A stretch of 64,000 bases of DNA, taken from assembly GCF_028769735.1 (NCBI RefSeq), contig NC_088172.1, forward strand, positions 61,349,075-61,413,074. Reading direction: 5' to 3'. The stretch comes from Zonotrichia leucophrys gambelii. Its lineage: Eukaryota > Chordata > Aves > Passeriformes > Passerellidae. Position 1 is the first letter of the stretch, and each line of letters starts with the position of its first letter. Below, one piece after another: positions 34,799 to 46,680 of this stretch. The notes beneath the pieces are model-generated. The model made no database searches, had not been told where the DNA came from, and worked only from the letters and a program-made list of their open reading frames with translations. A program made the translations under genes and the position numbers.

Positions 34799-37795
34799 TT
34801 CTTATTAAAGTCTTGTCCATTGATACATTGCAGTAACTGATTTATTAATAATCTGATGCCAATATGAGTTATTGCATGCCTCTATTTCCTTATTAACCTA
34901 TTATTTTCTCATATAATTTCTCTAAATGTTGTATTCAATTCTTTCAAAAGCTAACACAAATAACGTGAATGTAGTAACAGTTGGAAATTGAAAAGCTACC
35001 TATAATATGACATTGCAAACAAATTATGATATGGGAAAAATAAATTAGATCCTGATTTCAAGCTCCAGTTTTTTGAATTCTCTTTATAACTAGAAGATAC
35101 TGTGAACATATACTGTGCCTCTACATTGTAAGATTTTCTTTTTTTCAGGTCTTACAATTAATCTCTTTAGTTGTGAATATAAGAGTTCACAAGTTTTCTC
35201 ATAAAGCACTGTAAATAAGATGAGGGATTATTCATTTAACACATTTTTGCATTCTTGGTTAAAATCTACTGTAACAGAAAGGGAAGGGGTTTGATACTGA
35301 AATCTTCATTCCCATTAGAATTAAATTTAATTGGCATAAAAATTGCAGTGCCAACAATTTGTCAAAGAAGATCTCTGTTCTGACTGATGTATCTCTGTGT
35401 GTATGCTTAAAGCCCAGATTGAAATCAATCCCATTAAAATGAGCTCTGCAAAATAAATATAGTAGCCGGGAAAGCTATTATATAGTGTCAAAGTTGAATT
35501 ACATGTAGGAGAGAAACAAAAGACTAGAGGATGATGTGGGGGGCAGCAGGCATTACACCAATCATTTGGGAGCTTCAAGACATTGAGCTTTTTGTGGGAG
35601 CGAACAGGAACCACAAATTGTTTATAAAGGGGAAGATTTAAATGGAGTGCTCAGCTCACATCAATAAACAGCAGGTAGTTGAAAAAGTACACACAATGAA
35701 TCAATCTCATTAGCTACAGTACAATAGCTCATCAGTGAAAATGGGGATCTGAAAAATATCAGAAATCACCATGTTGCTAATTAGTAATGGTGCATTGGCA
35801 CAGACATTACATGGTACAAGTTTCCAGCCACGCTCTTACCACATATGTAACCTGTCATTACTGAACCATCTGCTAATTCTTCCTACATTTTTACAAAGAA
35901 AACCTTCAGTTTTATTTGTAATCTAGATCCATTCTGAGATGCTAGCCTTGTCTAAACAAGGATCAAAAATCTTCATTTATTACACTGGACCAAACAGTAA
36001 CAAATGGGTTCTGCAACAGTCTGTAAACCATCTCAGTAATGCAAACCAAGAATGCATTGGAAACGAACAGGCTTATTGAACAATAGGCCAGATTTTCTCC
36101 AGAAGGCTGTTCTCTTTATAAACAGTGTTTATTCCATGCCTACAAGAGCACAACTCAATCTTCCCACTTCTGTTTGGGGCTAAATGAACAATTTTTTTAA
36201 TTACTTCATTCTAACGCTGAAAAATTTTTCTATGAAGCCTCACCTTAACCATTATTTCAGTCTAATGCTTCTGTTTAATTCCTTATAACATTCCAAAATG
36301 GAATGCGTTGATTAAGGCTTGTCCTTTCAACTTTACCTCTTGTCATCCAACCTAACCCATACAGTCTGTGGTACACTTTCAAGACCGGTATTTTAAGACC
36401 TCACCAACTGCAAGAAACTTATTTATTGCTGCTCTTTAATTTAATATAATTTCCATTAAATTTTAGAAGAAAAAAGAAGAAAGAAAAAGCTGAAAACATA
36501 AAAATACAAGCCATAAAATTTTATTAAAATTGATGTGTTCCTGTCCACTGGAAAAGAATACAGACAGGAACAGCAGACTTGGTACAACATGTACAAACAT
36601 TACTAAATTGGTAAAATTACCTTATTTCAGTGGAGTAGTGATATTAAAACAATGTTCTTTATCAAAAAAATTGATATTGTGTAAATGGAAGAGAAAAAAA
36701 ATCCACAAAACTTGATCTCTACAAACACAAGTGTATGAAAGGAGCGGTATGTTTGGGAAATACATTGTAGTATCTGTGGACATCCTGTGCTGAATGAAGC
36801 AGAACTACAGGAGGAAAAAAAAAACAAAAAAAAACCTGAATTTCAGATTCTTGAAAGGCTAATATATTTTGCATTTAATGATAATTATTAGGGTAATATA
36901 TGATAACCAGAGAACAAAGGCTGATTACCAGAAAGAAAAATTGACTGTTAATTAAGCTCCTTAGAAAGCCCTTATCTTCTGGATGCTGTTTGGCCAACAC
37001 TTTGTGATATTTTCAAGCTTTCATAAAAAAAAGAAATAAAACAAAACAAACAAATAAAACCCTTTAGCTTGCTAGTTCTCTTCTGGGCTATTTTTTAAGC
37101 AAAGTACTGGCAAGGTAATATGTTTGAGATGATAAGCCCTTGCAAAAACAGGGTATAAAAAAATAAATGTTGAGCCTCTATACTTGCATGTGAATCTTCA
37201 GGTTTGCAGGTGATACATTTTCAGCAGTATCTCTGCAAACATGAAAGCTGCTTTTCATACAGAAATTGAAGTTATCTACTCACATGCTTGAAGGAACTGA
37301 TTCCTTAACACCTTCCTCTCCCTTGTTTCTTTTTGCCTATTTAAAGCTAACTTACTATTGTGCAACAAGTGGGAGCTTCACAATTCTTCCTATTACTTTC
37401 CAGCTGCTGCAAGGAAGAATTATGACTGCGGCAAGAAAAGGGATGAAATTGCAACAAGAAAGACCCAGCTACTTGAAACACCCACAGGTTTGGTCTGTAC
37501 TCTGTAAAGAAGATTAGGGGCTCCCTCTTATCCATGATTAATTTTTTTGGGTGCTAAGCACATACATCAATATAAATGAAAATTTGGATGGTTTGTTCAA
37601 AAATACTCAGAGGAAAAGAGACCCTAAATCTGCATACCTTCTTTACAGAAGCCTTTCTAGCACTCCTGTAATTTGAAATCTTTTTTTAATACTCTTTCCC
37701 AGAGAGGGAAGGCACCTAAGTTTTTGATAGCCTAATAAAGTGACACATGACACTCCTATAACAAGTCCAGAGCAGGAGACTGAATCAAGACTGGG

Positions 37796-37905
37796 TCAGT
37801 TGGAAAGTACCACACTGAGTCATCTGGCCCAACTTCCCTGCTTAAGAAGGGTCATTCTAAAGCACAAGACACAGAAATGCATCCAGACTCAGTTCATCTT
37901 CAGCA
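37796..37905 (-). mobile_element. CR1 LINE fragment
   Basis: GAGTCATCTGGCCCAACTTC, CCTGCTTAAGAAGGGTCATT and ATGCATCCAGACTCAGTTC align in order with the CR1 3' region (reverse orientation). Short and diverged. Confidence 0.7.
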
Positions 37906-39246
37906 AAACATTTACTCCTCCTCCTCTGTGGTATATCTATAATTTCCTCCAGGTAAGTAATTTGTTAAAATTAATATTGATATACACAACATTTACATCA
38001 AATATCATCTTCTAGACTTCCAATTTCTCTGAAAATCCATATTTAAACAGCAATATGATTATATTTATCATGTGCTGATTAGCTTATATACCCCTCTTAA
38101 AATTCTCTCATTACTTCAAGAATTGATAACAAGTTTCTATCTGCCCCAGAGCCTTTTGTCTCTGCTCTGCTCAGCATAGGATTGGCCACTAAAAACAAAA
38201 TAAATGTTAACCTTTCATGTTAAGAATGGCAGAACAAAACCATTTTAAAATATAAAATCTCAAAATAATTTCAAATGAGACTTCCAAATTCAGGCTGGGA
38301 AAAAGAATAAAAAGAAGAAACTTCAAATACAACATCACCTAGCCTCCAAAGCATATGTGCATGTGCTACATAAAAAATAGAGACAAACCACCTTATCCAT
38401 ATCAACAGGTGACATTCTTTATTGCTAAAAGTTCTGGCCTTCGAGTATTTTTTGGACTAAATAAATGACGTAACAGTATATTGTTTCACTCATTTCGGAG
38501 CAATCCCTGCTGACAACCCATCTTAAAAATCAGTGAGTGAGTTATTCTACTCCTCTTGCTTTCAAGTGTTGATATCTATAGTAGCTGCAACAGGAAATTC
38601 TCACTATGGTTGCACAGCATTCTCCTAAAATATTCAAGCATGTCTATGATTTATTAATTGGTTTCAAAAAAGATATATTGTCTGGATCTCAAAACAATCA
38701 CCTTAAACTAGAGGTTCTTTGTAATCAAATTGCAACAGGCTATATACCTTCTTTTGGGTATCTTTTCTTTTCTTATCTTTCCAAGCAGGCAAATAATTAA
38801 AATATATATATAAATTAAATGGTACAGAGAAGTTATTGAATAATTCTGTTTACTATTACTTTGTATTTTAGAAGACAGTTTTTACAGTAACAAAATTATT
38901 GCTGGAAAATTTTCAGACAAAATGCTAAAGATTAAAAGTATGAGAAATAAAGGATATTTAAGAATTTATCAGTGTGTTATTTACTACTACCACTATTAAA
39001 GCATTGGTTTAAACTCAAAATGCTTATTGAAGCTGTCAAAATGAAAAGTTGAACTCTGGTAACTTCATATTAGACTACAGTAAAGTATCTGCTGAGAGAA
39101 ATCCTTAATTTCCCATTTAATTTCAGTAACTCACAATATTATAAATTTTCCTCTGCCAGACAGCAGATATAAGCAGTGAAGCAGCTGAGAAGTTAATCAG
39201 AACAAGAATTTAGAAATGAGTATACTGCTCAAAAGTGGGAAGCAGT

Positions 39247-39330
39247 ACAGAAAAACCCCAACCCAACCAATGAAACAACAACAAAACATCAAAATATTAA
39301 CAAGAAAAAAAAAAAAGAAACCCACAAACA
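39247..39330. repeat. A/C-rich low-complexity tract
   Basis: Runs such as AAAAACCCCAACCCAACC, then A12 and CAGA repeats. A similar AAAACCCCAACCC run occurs near 48022. Confidence 0.8.
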
Positions 39331-39533
39331 GACAGACAGGTAACAACACATAGAGAATGTAAGGTAAAATAAGCTTTCTAGTTATTGATTATACTGCATT
39401 TTGGAATTTTTTTAATCAGTTTTTTAGATTTTAATAATTAATGCAATCACAACATATAGAAAGTATCTTAATCTTGCTTTCTAAAGCAATTTGAATTATT
39501 ACTAGTAATATTAATGCTGCACTGATTCCATAC

Positions 39534-39690
39534 CTTGGAAGACCGAAAACAGAATGCTGTAGATTTTACATCTGCCTTCTCCTTGTCTGTAAGAAGAAGA
39601 CTCTTGTCATCCAGGAGACTTAAATATTTTCCTGTTGTTATATGTCTTAGCCTGAATGGCTGTCCCCATCTAATGTGGCTTCCACTCCAC
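39534..39690 (-). CDS. RYR2: RYR2 exon 12 (residues ~283-335), MIR domain
   Basis: A 157-bp exon encoding WSGSHIRWGQPFRLRH, ITTGKYLSLLDDKSLLL and TDKEKADVKSTAFCFRSSK. The acceptor is tctcttag and the donor gtatgg; it ends in phase 0. HIRWGQPFRLRH is the classic MIR signature, with Arg298 as a further chloride-binding candidate. Arg332, mutated in human CPVT, is kept. Compared with the mammalian protein I remember, the loop SLLDDKSLLLTDK and Cys330 (Thr in mammals) differ, making this one of the less conserved exons in the set. Confidence 0.95.
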
Positions 39691-42667
39691 CTAAGAGAGT
39701 CCATAAAAAAATTATTAATGTGTTTTTTTTTAAACTACTGGCAATAATATTTTAAAGTAAAATACATTGCCAACTAGTTGATACAAAATATAAAATTCCT
39801 ATCAGCAAGAAAGCGGCTACTTCATGGTTATCCCAAATAAAACCATTCTAATAAATGATCTTAAGGTCTTCCTTAGCACAAGCTGTCTTTGTTCAGACTG
39901 AGTTCCTCTTGGGAGAAGGTACAGACCGCCTACAGGAAAGGAGGCTTATGCTGTACACAAAGAGTTTAGATCTGCCAGTTCCCTCTCCAACATTTAATCT
40001 ACCAGCAGCTGCCATTCTTCACTCTCCCAAAGATCTTTTAGCAGTCAGCAGATTTTAATCACACTTTAAATTTTGTGGAAAATAAAATGCCTAAAAAAAT
40101 TAGAAAGCTTCCTAAAATAAATACAAAAAGTTACTAAGAAAAGTATGGCCCAGATTCTTCATTTTCTACAAAAGGAAGAAAGGCAAAGCTTATCTAAGCT
40201 CCCCAAAAATTATTATTTACCTTAAAGTACAGGTCACAGCTTTCCAACTTCTTGCTGTAAACTGAAAATTCAGCCCTGCTCTTCCTGCTTAATTCCTGAA
40301 CTTGTGTAGGGGTTACTAAGGAGTATGTACTTCACAAAGGCTTTTCAGACTGGAAAACTTTCACAACTTTTTCTAGTCTTCACAGAATTTTCTTCAGTTA
40401 TATATCTGCAAAATTTGGCACTTCATATGTATGTGAATACTGCATTTTGGAGAGGAAATAAGGTATTTATTCTGTATATCTATGTTTATGTTTTTGCATG
40501 TATCCATATGGAGGTCTGAAATTCCCTTAAGTTAGTACTTACACAGGTTTAACTTGAAGTCATTTTTATTTTCCGTGACACACAGATGCAGCAGGTTAAA
40601 GCACTTACCTATTTAACACCAACATCCATTTGTTTAAATGTGTCTTTAGAGTTGGCCATATTGAATGGAAAGTATGCAAAATCAATTTGGCAAACATTTT
40701 CAAAGTGCATTTTTTAAAATGCTTCTTTTTTGTAACAGGATTTATTACACTTCAGGGATTAAACTTCTTAACCTTTATAGTTATTTGTTTTAAAGAGAAG
40801 ATAAGAATAAAAAGGTTTCTGCCCTCAACTATGTTTTTTTTAAATCTAGAATTTCTACTGTTTAAATTGAGGGAGTTTTGGGGTAGAAGGAAATAGGGAA
40901 GCTTTATATCTAAGAAACACATTTCTCTTTTTCTGTCTCCTGCACAGCAAAGTCCATATACTCCATAAAAGGACATCTGAGTCCAGTGCTCTAGCATAAC
41001 TTCTGTTTCTCCAGTCAGTAAAATGTCAGGTCATGAATCTCAGCTATTGTGTTGCCGAGTCTGGTAAATTACATTGGTTCTGCACCTTTTATATTACAGG
41101 TCATGCTGGGGAGCTGCCTTTTCTTTTGTCTGATTCAATTTTCTTTTGGCCCCAAAAGCTACAGACCATAAGGGAAAAAAAAAAGGTAGCGTAATTGAGC
41201 CATGCTTCTAGTTCATGCCTGCAGGATAGGAAAAATACCAATTCATGTGCACTTACAAAAAAAGCCTTTTGAGCAGGAAGTATCTTGTGAAGCCACTTCT
41301 GACTACTAAAAATATTTTTTGCAGTGTGTGAGCATGAACTCTGCCACCTTTTAGGAAAGAAAGCAATGCTGAGCAATAGTATTTGGTGTCCCATGGCAGG
41401 GCATCCCAAGGGCATCTGTCCATGTAGACTGCCCAGGCAATTTTTATGAGAGTTCTCTAACAATGAACAGTGTTGAGGGAAAAAAAAAATTCCTTTAGAA
41501 ACATGTGTAATTCACATAGAATTATATCTGCAGTCATTCTGGGAAGGACTACAACTGATTGAGAACTTTAGGCATGCATACACAAAGCTACAAATTGAAA
41601 CATTTGCCTGAATATTAATGGACTGCAATACAGCACTGAACACATACAGCAGTTAGAGTATCATACTGGAAAATAGGTTGGTGAGGGAAGTGTAGGGAGA
41701 CAGTGTTATTCCTGGGATTTTATTTGGTTCTTTTTTTCCTTGTAAGAAAATCCTATTTTTTAAGAAGAAAGATAACAACTCCCTTTGTAAAATTGTTTTG
41801 ACAGTTCTTACAATTTCTTTCAGTCATGTATGTTCAAATGTTTACCCTTCAAAATTTTGTATACAGTGCCTGTCAAAGTGATATATATGATGGTCATAAC
41901 AGAAACCTCTCATTATTTGAATCCCCACATTACTCCTGTACTGCTTATTATGGAAGTAAATGCCATAGGGAAAGCAGTAAGACAGAGATCCTTCCACAGT
42001 TTCATTGTTGTCATCACTGTCTCAAGGTCCGTTTTAGTCCAAAGGAAAAATCTCACTGCCCTATCACTGACATTTAATGTCATCCTATTAATAAAAAGCA
42101 CACAGAGAAAACAGCATCATTGGAATGTAACCTTTTCATAAGCTTCTCTGATTTAATCTCTAAAGAATAATCATTTATTCCTCACTAGAAATTTTATCAT
42201 AAGAACCTATCGTAATATGATTTAAATGCAATTTTACACTGCAATTACCTTAACAAACAAGGCACAATTCCTTACTATTACTCTAACACTTCCAATAATG
42301 CATGATTGAATTTTTTCTTTTAAATTTTTTCTTTTAAAGTCTTCCAAATGACTTAAACAAGCTGGGGGAGGAGTGTCACAAGTGATTTTTATTTTAAGGA
42401 AATTGGTCCTGTTTTTGTCATTTATGTGCTAAAAATGTAAATCGTGAATTCACTGAAGCTATAACAACTTTAAAAATAATCAAAACACACACTCTCTCTC
42501 TAGGAACTTTAATATTCACTGAAAGTCATATAAAGCATTTTTAAAGGATTATTTTAGTTTTACTCATCTGGATTTATAATTATCCTTTTGATTTTATAGG
42601 ATTGCTCTTACTATTCAAAAAGTGTCTTGCCAAATGTTTTTCTTTTTCTGAGATAGATTTTACTTAC
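39691..42667 (-). other. RYR2: Intron 11 of RYR2
   Basis: 2977 bp. Apart from a tandem T-rich 14-mer near 42308-42338, nothing was recognised. Confidence 0.85.
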
Positions 42668-42742
42668 GCCACTCTTAGAGTCTCTAGTCGCCAAAGGGAA
42701 CGAGCATGAATGGACACAGCACCACCTTCATAATGGACAGTT
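42668..42742 (-). CDS. RYR2: RYR2 exon 11 (residues ~258-283), MIR domain
   Basis: The shortest exon here, 75 bp, encoding [15 protein letters not shown] and then LWRLETLRV. It completes Arg258 and ends after GC of Ala283. The acceptor is gttttcag and the donor gtaagta. Arg276 in LWRL is, as I recall from RyR2 crystal work, one of the arginines coordinating a chloride ion that holds the N-terminal subdomains together. A 39-bp tandem duplication begins only 23 bp upstream of the exon, where the branch site should be. Confidence 0.95.
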
Positions 42743-42764
42743 CTGAAAACCAAGCAATGGCACA

Positions 42765-42842
42765 GACTAAATGTTCAGCAGAATTCATCATCATATGTGT
42801 TTGGACTAAATATTCAGCAGAATTCATCATCATATGTGTTTT
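42765..42842. repeat. 39-bp tandem duplication at the exon 11 acceptor
   Basis: Two nearly identical copies at 42765-42803 and 42804-42842 (GACTAAATGTTCAGCAG versus GACTAAATATTCAGCAG, then the same AATTCATCATCATATGTGTT). The first copy begins 23 bp above exon 11 and includes its likely branch site. Confidence 0.93.
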
Positions 42843-44715
42843 TTCTTTTAACTACATCTCTCATTTTAAGATTGTCAAAACAATTACTCAATTTGTCAGA
42901 TTCAAAGGTTATTAGATTCAAAACCCAGTTTTGTCAATTAAACCTGCAGACTTGGTTATTTACATTTTGTTTTAATTGTCCTTAGCATCCATAATTGTAA
43001 CATTCATACTAACAAGGTTTATACAGCATTTGCTTAGACATTTTTCCTAGTGTTTTAAGGATAAATAATCCAGGGGAGAAAATATTAACATTAACCCGAT
43101 AATTACAACATTTCTAGATTCTAACGAAAACTGAGTATCAAGTAATGATTAAGATTTGTGAGCATTGCATGTATCTCCCAGGAAAGACAGTGTTTTTTCA
43201 GAGCTTATACTATTAAAATAACTGCAACCTAAGACACTGAATTTTGAAAATGTACTTATTTAGCACTTTATTTTAATACCATAAACACCTACGATATAAC
43301 AATCACAGTGACACAGTCTTCATACATCTCAGATATTAACAGCTTCCTATTTACAAACTTTTATATGTAATGACCTCTCAAATTCCTGGATATAACCAGA
43401 AATCTAAGTATCTCTAGAAAAACATCAATTAAACCTAAAAAAGATATAATTTTTTTCTCCATTATTCTACACAAAGTGATCTATATTAGATGTACAACAT
43501 GGTTAAGACCTATAGTAACCAAAAGCCCTGAGCAGATAATCCTGTTTTGCTTCAAAGTAAACACTAAGGAAAGTTAGCATTGCCATTCTAAATTTAGGGA
43601 GCCATTCTTTGGATTGTGTCCTGCCTGTGCCTATATTTCTGCCCTATGACAAGGACAGAATTTAAAAGCCTAGGCCTTTCCCTTGGGAAAATACATAAAA
43701 GAGTCACTTAAGCAAAGGAGTGATGTCACTATGCTTATCAGATCAAGCATGTCAGAGAAGACTACCAAACAATGGCCTAGTTTTATAGATCCTGGAAGAG
43801 CTAATGTTTAGAGTAAGGGTTGTAAACTTCAGTCAAGATCAGGCACCACCAAAAATAGCCAGCAGCATAACCTAAAGGAATATTAATAGCGAAATTGTAG
43901 GCATTCCCCATTCTTTGCTAAAAGCAGTTTTTGACAACTTCAGTTTTGGAATCAAGTACATACTACTTACTAGGCTTTACCTTTCAAAGTCCCCCTGTGG
44001 ATATAATACAAACAGATTGAACATTTAACACAGAGGGCAACCCAGCATTGAAAGAAATGGTTCAAAACAAAAAAAAAAAAAATGTTTCTCAGTACTGTTA
44101 AGCATACATGAAACTACATATGTGCTAAAATTCATCTTGGAATGTATTAAAAACTATAATGGAAATAAACACTCCCAGACATTATGAAAAAATGAAGATG
44201 AATCATACAAGAGAAAAAATTGGTGAAAACACAAAATAAATACGTCACTACAATTACAGAATCAGAAACACTGAACATTCATGACCCAGATATAAATAGA
44301 AACTACAGCATGTGTTCCACATAGCAAGAAGTTACAGATGGATATAAATATGTACAATATTCACCCCTTGACCTTATATCCACTATTTTCTCCAAGTATT
44401 ATCTCAGGCATTTGCTGCAATGGTTTGTGATGCTAGGAGCTAGCAAGTATTAGCAAGTCTCTCATTTCCCTCTCACTGAAGGAAATGAAATTCAAAGGCA
44501 ATCTTATTTTTAATTGAAATTTACTTTTATTATTACAGTGAAATGTAAGTGCTAAAGAACCTTGAACTCAGCTATTTCTCTGTTCAGATATTCTCTTTGC
44601 ACTTCAGGTATTTGTTCAAATTCTTTTTCTGCAGCTAACAGACCAAGACTGGATTTATGTGGCAACATCTCAAGAATAACAAATCAGATGTCACCCTGGT
44701 TGGTGGATTTGGATT

Positions 44716-44761
44716 GGGAGTGGGAGGATGTGGGTTGTTTGTTTGGGCAGCTTGGGTGGGG
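44716..44761 (+). other. G-tract cluster, possible G-quadruplex
   Basis: Six runs of at least three G in 46 bp on the plus strand (44716-718, 722-724, 732-734, 745-747, 754-756, 758-761). One connecting loop is 10 nt, the others 1-7 nt. It lies on the RYR2 template strand. Confidence 0.45.
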
Positions 44762-45583
44762 ATTGTTGGTTTTTTCTAAGCTGAAACATTCTGATTACAT
44801 CCTGGCTTATTTCAATATGAACTTCACAAAAATTCATTTGGAATCCTTGCACTTGCATATTGCATAATATGAAATTTAATTTTATTCAGCAGTTTTCAAG
44901 TCATTCATTATATGAAAAATCAGGTGGAAGCAAAGGTCTAAATTCATAATAATGTTTCATTCCTAAGTTGGTACCTTTTTACTTTTCAGTTTACTTTTCT
45001 CACAATGGAAATCCCAAAGCTGTCACCAGTTTGATTATCCTTTTGAAGCTAGTTTTGGATTACATATTGCTGTTGGGTCAGTGTAACACTAAAGACCTAA
45101 AAAACCTCCCATTTTACCCTTAAAAGAATGGCTTCTCATGGATGAAGTAGTTACTTTTACATGACTATCTATCCATTATTTCTTTGCCTCTTCCTTCAAA
45201 GGGGAGCAATCAGTCTTAGAATGGTCATATAAGATGAGAAAATGGGAAAGAGATAGAAGAAATCCTAAATAAAAACAAATGACCTGTTTACTAGAGGAAA
45301 TAAAAATGGTTCTAAGGTTGTCTGTTAGTTCCATATGGCAGCAAGAGAGGGAGTAAAGGCTGAAAGACAGTAACAGAACTTTAAAGACAAAAGTCAAAGA
45401 GGCAGAAGCTGAGCCTCAGCAAAAAAACAAGCTACAGCAATCTGGAGGAGGACTAAAAGAGAACTGGTGACAGGAAGGCTAGGGATAAAGGATTCCTACA
45501 AGGAAGCAAAAGGAGAAGCCTGAAAACTAGAATAGAAGATGAAATGTCAAGACTTTGAAAGAACAGGAAAGAAGATACAGGCC

Positions 45584-45600
45584 AAAAAAAAAAAAAAAAA
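45584..45600. repeat. Poly(A) run, 17 bp
   Basis: A17 after a purine-rich stretch (about 45419-45583). It looks like a retrotransposed tail, but nothing recognisable precedes it. Confidence 0.85.
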
Positions 45601-46494
45601 GGCACAAAGCATTAGAATGGTGCCTAAGCCACTAAGCTTGTGGTTTTAACTAGATACTGTCTTTGCTACAGAAAAGATGAAAAAAAAAATGAATAAAAGA
45701 ATATTTGAATAAACTATTTCTTCAATGAAGGGCATGTCACTCTGCCTTTACTATAACACCATGTATGCTGAACATCATCCCAAAGCAGATGAACAAAGAC
45801 CTTCTTAAAAGTTTTTATGCTAAGGAATTGGATGTTCATTTTTAGTTCTTTTCATAAAAATAAATATGGTAAACTGCTCTGAGATTGCTCAAACCAACTT
45901 CCTTAGTACTTGCTCAATATATCATTATTTGATAGGATGCAGCTCATTTTTTTTTTTATACTTCTGATGAAAGTCCAGTGTGGAAAAGGAAGGGTGGTTC
46001 AAAACATTTGAATTTTTCTGGAAGCTGATAGTAGTAGATCATATTAGGTACTGGTACTGCTAGGTAAAATGAAACATTGCTTTTAATGACATGAAGTAAT
46101 GCACAAAAATTCTCTCTCCAGATTTACTACAGATTTACATTGACAAGATGAAAAAAAATAAGAGAGAACAAGAATCTATGAGTCAGTTTTCCTCAAATCT
46201 TGGGATACCTTGTATCTTCCCAGCCACACCCACCATATTAATTTGTGACATTTTTTTCTATTTTTTCTTATGCATTTTATCCATATATTCTACATGTATA
46301 GATTAAGGATATTAACCACCTTTATTTCAAAATAAAGTATATAAGCAATTCAGAACCTTTGAGACTTTTCAGTAAATTTGTAATATTAACATGCATCTAG
46401 TTAATTAGTTGGTGTAATTAAGCCATTTTCTGGTCTGATCTATGACTATAAGTTGAACTTAAAACACCATCCTTTTCCTGACTATGTCGTTCAT

Positions 46495-46680
46495 CTATTT
46501 AATCCGCCTTTATCCAAACCAGAGCTGGGAGTGGACATGGCATTTGTGTCCTAGGGTCCCGGTTGTGTGTTCAGCACCACGGACAGCGCCATGGCCCTGG
46601 CGGGACGGGGTCCGGCTCTCCCCAGCTCACTCTCAGCGCTCTGGTCCAGCGCTCCGAGAGAGGATGCAGGGGCAAAGAGA
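46495..46680. promoter_or_regulatory. CpG-dense GC-rich block around the RE1 site
   Basis: About ten CpG dinucleotides fall in roughly 160 bp here, whereas flanking intron has almost none. The block includes the RE1 motif and an interrupted inverted repeat at 46630-46660. It is too short for a standard CpG island. It could be a silencer/enhancer element or a small inserted element carrying an RE1; no repeat family was recognised. The open frames crossing it look like chance. Confidence 0.5.
46570..46590 (+). promoter_or_regulatory. RE1/NRSE motif, predicted REST (NRSF) binding site
   Basis: All 21 positions equal the canonical RE1/NRSE consensus: left half TTCAGCACC at 46570-46578, a 2-bp spacer, and right half GGACAGCGCC at 46581-46590, with canonical half-site spacing. 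REST is a zinc-finger repressor that recruits CoREST, Sin3 and histone deacetylases to silence neuronal genes outside neurons and, in ventricle, fetal cardiac genes. RYR2 is expressed in both heart and brain, so an intronic RE1 is plausible. The motif sits in a CpG-dense block unlike the AT-rich surroundings. Sequence match is direct; occupancy is inference. Confidence 0.85.

Larger units (their letters stand above)
33199..39533 (-). other. RYR2: Intron 12 of RYR2
   Basis: 6335 bp. It holds a perfect short hairpin at 34774-34798, a CR1 fragment at about 37796-37905 and an A-rich low-complexity stretch at about 39247-39330. The GC-richer interval 33600-34440 matches no family I know. Confidence 0.85.

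Noticed and set aside
45419..45600. Processed pseudogene ending in A17
   Set aside because: No recognisable coding or repeat sequence precedes the A run, and no target-site duplication was seen.
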